This document shows, one piece after another, positions 59,884 to 64,000 of a stretch of DNA of 64,000 bases. How positions within the stretch are numbered: the first letter of the stretch is position 1; every line of letters begins with the position of its first letter. A program made the translations under genes and the position numbers. The DNA is taken from positions 487,102 to 551,101 of the forward strand of contig NZ_JAEMXM010000002.1 of assembly GCF_016482785.1 (NCBI RefSeq), given 5' to 3'. The notes beneath the pieces are model-generated. The model saw nothing but the letters and a program-made list of their open reading frames with translations. It was not told the origin of the DNA and ran no database searches. Source of the DNA: Paenibacillus alkalitolerans (GTDB lineage Bacteria; Bacillota; Bacilli; Paenibacillales; YIM-B00363).

Positions 59884-60210
59884 TCAATCGTAAGCAAAGC
59901 CGCGTTCCGCCGCTACGGCCGCCATGCCTCCGGCCACATTGACGACGTCTTCGAAGCCTTGTTCGGTCAAAAACCGGCACGCCGTTTCGCTTCGGACACC
60001 ATGCGCGCATATGATATATAAAGTCTTATCTTCGGGCAATTGATCCAGCACTTGAGGAATGGTCTGCATAGGGATCAACTTACTTTCCTCCAAATGATAA
60101 TATTCCCATTCGAACGGCTCTCGCACATCAATGATGAGGCCGTTTTTTAACGCTCCCGATTCGTACAACCTGTTAAATTCCAGCGGCGATATTTGTTTAT
60201 GTTGTCTCAC
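59884..60210 (-). CDS. rhodanese-like domain protein
   Basis: 108 residues, a single rhodanese domain. The active-site Cys is in YIICAHGVRSETA near 67 (CAHGVRS loop), and DVREPFEWEYYHL near 30 is the family N-terminal motif. It would carry persulfide sulfur. The start is the GTG at 60210, with GGAGGGAG upstream; the longer frame to 60330 includes no site. Partner unknown. Confidence 0.85.
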   Translation of the reverse strand: MRQHKQISPLEFNRLYESGALKNGLIIDVREPFEWEYYHLEESKLIPMQTIPQVLDQLPEDKTLYIICAHGVRSETACRFLTEQGFEDVVNVAGGMAAVAAERGFAYD

Positions 60211-60396
60211 CGATTTTCGCTCCCTCCACGCATCGTCTTCTACAGAATACTCTTTCCTGGATCCAACACTCAACCGGCATTGCGTTGACTGCAGCCGCAG
60301 TGGTAATTTCTTTAGATGTTTACGTTTCAAAATAGGTTAGGTTTCTCGGCCGGCAACAACCGTAACCTTTATTTTTACAAGGCGGCGCCTTCCGTA

Positions 60397-60425
60397 TTGA
60401 CACGGATAAACCGCCGTGTTACATT
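60397..60425 (+). promoter_or_regulatory. promoter of the serA T-box leader
   Basis: TTGACA (60397-60402), 17 bases, TACATT (60420-60425). The leader starts near 60432. Confidence 0.7.
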
Positions 60426-60431
60426 ATGTTG

Positions 60432-60736
60432 CAATAGTAATGATTGTACATCTAATACAAGCAATGATGGAGAACGGCAAACCGACAGTCCTTTACAGAG
60501 AGCCGATGGCTGGTGCAAATCGGCGGACGCGAACTAGCCGCAGCACTCCGGAGCTGCCGCGCCGAACCGTTGTATTTTCAACGATAGGCCAAGCCGGCAA
60601 GGGAACCGTTATATTCCCGGGTCGATTTGTCGACCGGTGAGGCTGCAAATGCGAATTTGCGGCGAAGTTGGGTGGTACCGCGAAATAACTCTCGTCCCTT
60701 CATACGGGTGTCGTATGAGGTTCGGGAGTTTTTTTT
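60432..60736 (+). promoter_or_regulatory. T-box riboswitch controlling serA, probable Ser (AGC) specifier
   Basis: The T-box sequence TGGGTGGTACCGCG is at 60669-60682. Stem I has the usual AGAGAGCCGATGGCTGGTG and AAATCGG segments (about 60497-60525), and just before ACTCCGGAG is AGC (about 60541-60543), a serine codon in specifier position. The terminator is AACTCTCG / CGGGAGTT (60687-60730) followed by T8. Uncharged tRNA-Ser would pair with the specifier and the T-box and allow readthrough into serA. The specifier assignment is by eye and less sure than the T-box itself. Confidence 0.9.
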
Positions 60737-60769
60737 ATTAAAAAATGACATAAGAGGGAGAGAGCAAAC

Positions 60770-62359
60770 ATGTACAAAGTGTTGGTGTCCGATCCGATCA
60801 GCGATTTCGGGTTGCAGCAATTGACGGACGCAAACGACGTCACCGTAGACAAAAAGACAGGCTTGACGGAAGACGAACTCGTCGCCGTTATTGGTGAATA
60901 CGATGCTCTATTGGTACGCAGCCAGACGAAAGTGACCGCCAGGGTGATGGAAGCCGGCAAAAAACTGAAGGTCGTAGGACGCGCCGGAGTCGGTGTGGAC
61001 AATATCGAACTGGAAGCGGCCACGCAGCGCGGCATTATCGTTATCAACGCGCCGGATGGGAATACGATCACAACGTGCGAGCACACGTTCGCCATGATGA
61101 TGGCGCTTGCCAGACACATTCCGCAGGCGTACCGGAAAACAGTAGAAGGCGTTTGGGACCGGAAATCGTTCCTTGGCGTTGAACTTCGGAACAAAGTTCT
61201 CGGCGTCTTAGGCATGGGACGCATCGGCTCGGAAGTTGCGAAACGGGCGAAAGCGTTCGGTATGGAGATTATAGGGTACGATCCGTTCCTGACGGAAGAC
61301 CGTGCCGAGAAGATGGGCGTCAAGCTCGGCTCCGTCGAGGATATTGTACGGAACGCCGATTTCATCACGGTCCATACTCCTCTTACCAACGAGACCCGGC
61401 ATATGATTTCCCGCCCGCAGTTTGAAATCATGAAGCGCGGGATGCGGATCGTTAACTGTGCCCGGGGAGGGATCATTGACGAGATGGCATTGTATGAGGC
61501 GATCGAAGAAGGCATCGTCGCAGGGGCGGCGTTCGACGTATTCGAAGAAGAACCGCCAAGTGCGGATCATCCGTTCTTGAATCATCCGAAGATCATCGTA
61601 ACGCCGCATTTGGGAGCATCGACCGTTGAAGCTCAAGAAAACGTCGCGATCGACGTATCGGAGCAAGTTCTGAATATACTTCGCAATCATCCGTTCAAGA
61701 ACGCGGTCAATATGCCGCCGATTCCGGATGCCGTGCTCTCCAAGCTGCAGCCGTATTTCGGCCTCGGCATCAAGCTCGGATCGCTTCTGGCGCAGCTTGC
61801 CGAAGGTCCGGTAAATGAAATTCGCGTCTCCTATTCCGGCGAATTGTCCGATGTGGATACGATGCCGTTAACGCGTCATATCGTAATGGGTGTGTTAGCC
61901 CGCCACCTCGGACATGAGCAGGTCAATGTCGTCAATTCGTTTCACTTGGCCAAAACGCGCGGTATAGAAGTTATAATGCAGAAATCGACGGCGGCGAAAG
62001 GATTTACCAACTTGATTACGGTCACGTTGAAAGGCAGCGGAGGCGAACGCTCCGCTGCGGGTACGCTTCTCAACGGTTACGGACCGCGTATCGTGCAAAT
62101 CGACCCGTACCCCGTCGACATCGCTCCGGAAGGCAATCTGCTGCTTATATCGCATACCGACAAGCCGGGAATTATCGGCCGTGTCGGAACGCTGCTTGGC
62201 ACGAACGAAGTGAATATCGCCACGATGCAAGTCGGCCGTAAGGTGGTCGGCGGATCCGCGATCATGGTGCTGACCGTCGATAAGCCTGTGCCAAAGCGCG
62301 TCCTGGAGGAAATCGCGAAGCTTTCCGATCTGACCAATGTGAAGGAAATTACGCTGTAA
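60770..62359 (+). CDS. serA: D-3-phosphoglycerate dehydrogenase
   Basis: 529 residues, the long form with an intervening and an ACT domain. First step of serine synthesis. N-terminal VLVSDPISDFGLQQL, NAD loop GVLGMGRIGSEVAKRA near 146-161, Arg, Glu and His catalysts in RAGVGVDNIE, EEPPSADHPFL and HLGASTVEAQE. The ACT domain near 455-529 (LLISHTDKPGIIGRVGTLLG) gives serine feedback. GGGAGAGAG is before ATG 60770. It is controlled by the T-box leader and followed by a strong terminator. Confidence 0.96.
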   Translation: MYKVLVSDPISDFGLQQLTDANDVTVDKKTGLTEDELVAVIGEYDALLVRSQTKVTARVMEAGKKLKVVGRAGVGVDNIELEAATQRGIIVINAPDGNTITTCEHTFAMMMALARHIPQAYRKTVEGVWDRKSFLGVELRNKVLGVLGMGRIGSEVAKRAKAFGMEIIGYDPFLTEDRAEKMGVKLGSVEDIVRNADFITVHTPLTNETRHMISRPQFEIMKRGMRIVNCARGGIIDEMALYEAIEEGIVAGAAFDVFEEEPPSADHPFLNHPKIIVTPHLGASTVEAQENVAIDVSEQVLNILRNHPFKNAVNMPPIPDAVLSKLQPYFGLGIKLGSLLAQLAEGPVNEIRVSYSGELSDVDTMPLTRHIVMGVLARHLGHEQVNVVNSFHLAKTRGIEVIMQKSTAAKGFTNLITVTLKGSGGERSAAGTLLNGYGPRIVQIDPYPVDIAPEGNLLLISHTDKPGIIGRVGTLLGTNEVNIATMQVGRKVVGGSAIMVLTVDKPVPKRVLEEIAKLSDLTNVKEITL

Positions 62360-62366
62360 ACAATGA

Positions 62367-62410
62367 AGAACCGTCAGAAGTGTGTCAGTACACTTCTGAC
62401 GGTTCTTTTT
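62367..62410 (+). terminator. terminator of serA
   Basis: GAACCGTCAGAAGTGT with its complement, a 16-bp near-perfect stem and short loop, then T5, just after the serA stop. Confidence 0.9.
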
Positions 62411-62424
62411 GCAGCCTGAAATAG

Positions 62425-62550
62425 AATAAGGTCAAATTGACCCTATGCGTACGAGTAAGCTCAAACAAAGAGGCTCGATTAATAGTCGCTGTAAGCGAAG
62501 AAATTTCGGTTACAGAGTCGCAAAAGCCATTTTCAGACGCTGTAAGCCAT
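62425..62550. repeat. decayed single relative of the 52-bp hairpin element
   Basis: AATAAGGTCAA (62425-62435) is shared exactly with 10346-10356, next to the other element. GCTGTAA occurs at 62488 and 62539, 51 bases apart, with hairpin CGAA-(n)-TTCG and GGTTA between, in the same order as the 52-bp unit (GCTGTAA, hairpin, GTTA, GACGC). A CGATTAAT segment before it resembles the TIR core. Confidence 0.5.
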
Positions 62551-62594
62551 AAAAAACCTCCAACCCCGCCTAATTCGCTGCGGTTTTGGAGGTT
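62551..62594 (-). terminator. terminator of ppaC
   Basis: Minus strand: AACCTCCAA / TTGGAGGTT 9-bp stem with inner pairing and further T to make T6. It lies ten bases past the ppaC stop. Confidence 0.9.
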
Positions 62595-62603
62595 CTAGAC
62601 TTC

Positions 62604-63536
62604 CTACATCTTATTAAACGTATCGGTCAACACCGGCACAATTTGCGATTTGCGAGACACGACGCCTTTGAGAACCGCCTTGTTATCGGCCAGTTTAACG
62701 TTGTAAGCTTGCTCGACGGCGTTGGCAGCGCGTCCAAGCGCCAATGCCACGGAATCGTTGTTTAAAATATCCGTCATCACAAAGAGGAACAGATCCAATC
62801 CCTTTTCTGAAATGATGTTCGAAAGCGCATCCTCCAATTGCGGCTGACGCGCAAGAACATCATTAACGTCAACGGCGTTCACTTGGGCGATTTCAACCTT
62901 GGCGCTGCCCATCGTGAACTCTTTCGAGTCGAGAGAGATGAGTTGCTCGATCGTCTTATCGCTTAAATCGGCCCCGGCTTTCAACATCTCCAAACCGTAG
63001 CTCTCGGCGTCGACTCCGGCGATTTCCGCCAGTTCACGGGCAGCGGCCACATCTTCTTCCGTGCATGTCGGCGACTTAAAAAGCAAAGAATCGGAGATGA
63101 TCGCGGAAAGCATTAGTCCGGCAATTTCTTTTGATATGGCGATGCCGTTTTCCTTATATAGCTTCTTGAGAATCGTCGCCGTGCATCCGACCGGTTCAGC
63201 CCGGTAGTACAGGGGGCCGCTCGTTTCGAAATTGGCGATACGATGATGATCGATTACCTCTGCCACGCGAACTTGATCGATGTCCGCCGCGCTTTGTTGG
63301 CGCTCGTTGTGATCCACCAAAATGACGGTTTTCGCTTCGCCTGCCATCGTCTCGACAAGACGCGGAGCTGCCGCCTGGAAGCGGTCCAATGCAAATTGTG
63401 TTTCACCGTTGACGCTTCCCAAACGGACAGCCTCGACATTCCATCCCAATTTGGTTTTTAAATCGGCATAGGCAATGGCGGAACAAATAGAATCCGTGTC
63501 TGGATTTTTATGACCGAAAATAAGTACTTTTTCCAT
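62604..63536 (-). CDS. ppaC: manganese-dependent inorganic pyrophosphatase
   Basis: 310 residues, DHH family. It splits pyrophosphate. Metal ligands: [11 protein letters not shown] near 7-17, VDHNE near 74 and the DHH in [10 protein letters not shown] near 96, with the C-terminal DHHA2 [10 protein letters not shown] near 295. The ATG at 63536 has GGGGAG upstream. Confidence 0.95.
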   Translation of the reverse strand: MEKVLIFGHKNPDTDSICSAIAYADLKTKLGWNVEAVRLGSVNGETQFALDRFQAAAPRLVETMAGEAKTVILVDHNERQQSAADIDQVRVAEVIDHHRIANFETSGPLYYRAEPVGCTATILKKLYKENGIAISKEIAGLMLSAIISDSLLFKSPTCTEEDVAAARELAEIAGVDAESYGLEMLKAGADLSDKTIEQLISLDSKEFTMGSAKVEIAQVNAVDVNDVLARQPQLEDALSNIISEKGLDLFLFVMTDILNNDSVALALGRAANAVEQAYNVKLADNKAVLKGVVSRKSQIVPVLTDTFNKM

Positions 63537-63571
63537 CCTATTACTCCCCTACTCGTTATATTGGCGAGAAA

Positions 63572-63601
63572 AGTATACCCCAGAACGATATTCATAATCA
63601 A
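63572..63601 (-). promoter_or_regulatory. promoter of ppaC
   Basis: TTGATT (63601-63596), 18 bases, TATACT (63577-63572), about 35 bases before the ppaC start. Confidence 0.7.
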
Positions 63602-63606
63602 GATTT

Positions 63607-63807
63607 TCACGTATTCAACCGGTGTTCGGGAAGAAATTGTTTAAATTCCGACAAAGAGCCGGATACCATCAGCCCTTGCCCCCAGTTCATGTGAGCGAAA
63701 TATTTGCGCGCCTTTAAGCGGCTTTTCACAAAATTTAAAGCGCCTTCAGCAAATCGCCATTCGCGACCTTGACAATGTGCTCTGTAGCGGAGGTCCGTTT
63801 GTTTCAC
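63607..63807 (-). other. open frame of doubtful coding status downstream of the 81-bp repeat
   Basis: The frame from the possible GTG at 63807 gives about 66 residues, basic, ending NWGQGLMVSGSLSEFKQF and then LPEHRLNT. There is no ribosome-binding site, and the frame stays open upstream only because the 81-bp repeats are a multiple of three. It could be the tail of a real gene that was overrun by the repeat, or chance. I make no functional claim. Confidence 0.2.
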
Positions 63808-63820
63808 TTCGGCACACCAT

Positions 63821-64000
63821 GATTCACAGATGAACCGCGTTGTGCCAAAGTGAAACAACAGGCGGTTGAACGGCGGCCCCTGTTCCATAGTGAAACAACG
63901 TGATTCACGGATGAACCGCGTTGTGCCAAAGTGAAACAACAGGCGGTTGAACCGCGGCCCCTGTTCCATAGTGAAACAACGTGATTCACGGATGAACCGC
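63821..64000. repeat. 81-bp tandem repeats, at least 2.2 copies, cut by the window end
   Basis: GATTCAC recurs at 63821, 63902 and 63983, 81 bases apart, with about two changes per unit. Each unit holds AGTGAAACAAC twice and an inverted GCGGTT/AACCGC. The reverse strand is open as a 27-residue repeat, but no start signal supports translation. The true length lies outside the window. Confidence 0.8.

Overview
The window is chromosomal DNA of a spore-forming Firmicute, most likely Paenibacillaceae (Paenibacillus or a close relative). This rests on gene content and order: nearly every block matches the Bacillus subtilis stretch from panC through the trp supraoperon and spoIVA to gudB, with Paenibacillus-type departures. 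Base composition is moderately GC-rich, ribosome-binding sites are strong, GTG and TTG starts are common, and bacillithiol, sporulation and germination genes are present. No prophage, insertion sequence or CRISPR array is seen.

Layout. 1-7603, minus strand: mazG-like gene, TPR gene, dapB, mgsA, bshB1, bshA, cca, birA, panB and the start of panC, mostly joined by 4-base overlaps. 7.7-15.7 kb: a YitT-family gene on the plus strand, then ypjB, ypjA, the cytochrome bc genes qcrCBA, ypiF, a free-standing IDEAL-domain gene and an unrecognised 442-residue protein. 15.8-17.6 kb: an ECF sigma factor, zinc anti-sigma factor and histidine-phosphatase operon. 18.2-29.7 kb: the aromatic supraoperon aroC-aroB-aroH-trpEDCFBA-hisC-tyrA. 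29.9-37.5 kb: a 55-residue protein, cheR, ndk, a menaquinone cluster (hepS, menG, ubiA-type, ubiX, mqnA, hepT) and mtrB (TRAP). 37.6-44.7 kb: tRNA-Pro(GGG), hup, spoIVA, a YphF-like lipoprotein, two ferredoxins, a DUF2768 gene, spoVIF, gpsA and plsY. 44.7-56.3 kb: der, yphA, fni, ypfD (S1 protein), plsC, cmk, ypfB, ypfA, ypeB, a 51-residue Cys protein, prsW, gudB and mecA. 56.6-64 kb: a Thr/Gly-repeat protein, a polysaccharide deacetylase lipoprotein, a CPBP protease, a rhodanese, a T-box leader with serA, ppaC, and an 81-bp tandem repeat running off the end.

Regulation is readable in several places. The trpE leader has nine (G/U)AG triplets plus two degenerate positions, making eleven, which matches the 11-mer TRAP encoded 10 kb away. 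serA has a T-box with a probable Ser (AGC) specifier. spoIVA has a near-consensus sigma-E promoter. A promoter and terminator pair after tyrA could make a small RNA of about 74 nt with a CU-rich segment.

The least explained features are non-coding repeats. Eleven exact-period 52-bp hairpin repeats lie between 20-bp terminal inverted repeats (10360-10992), with a decayed relative between serA and ppaC. A 44-bp module carrying a Shine-Dalgarno sequence and a hairpin is duplicated upstream of gpsA (three units) and der (one unit). Gene-order departures also stand out: sleB is missing next to ypeB, mtrA/folE is missing beside mtrB, and futalosine-type menaquinone genes sit between menG and hepT.
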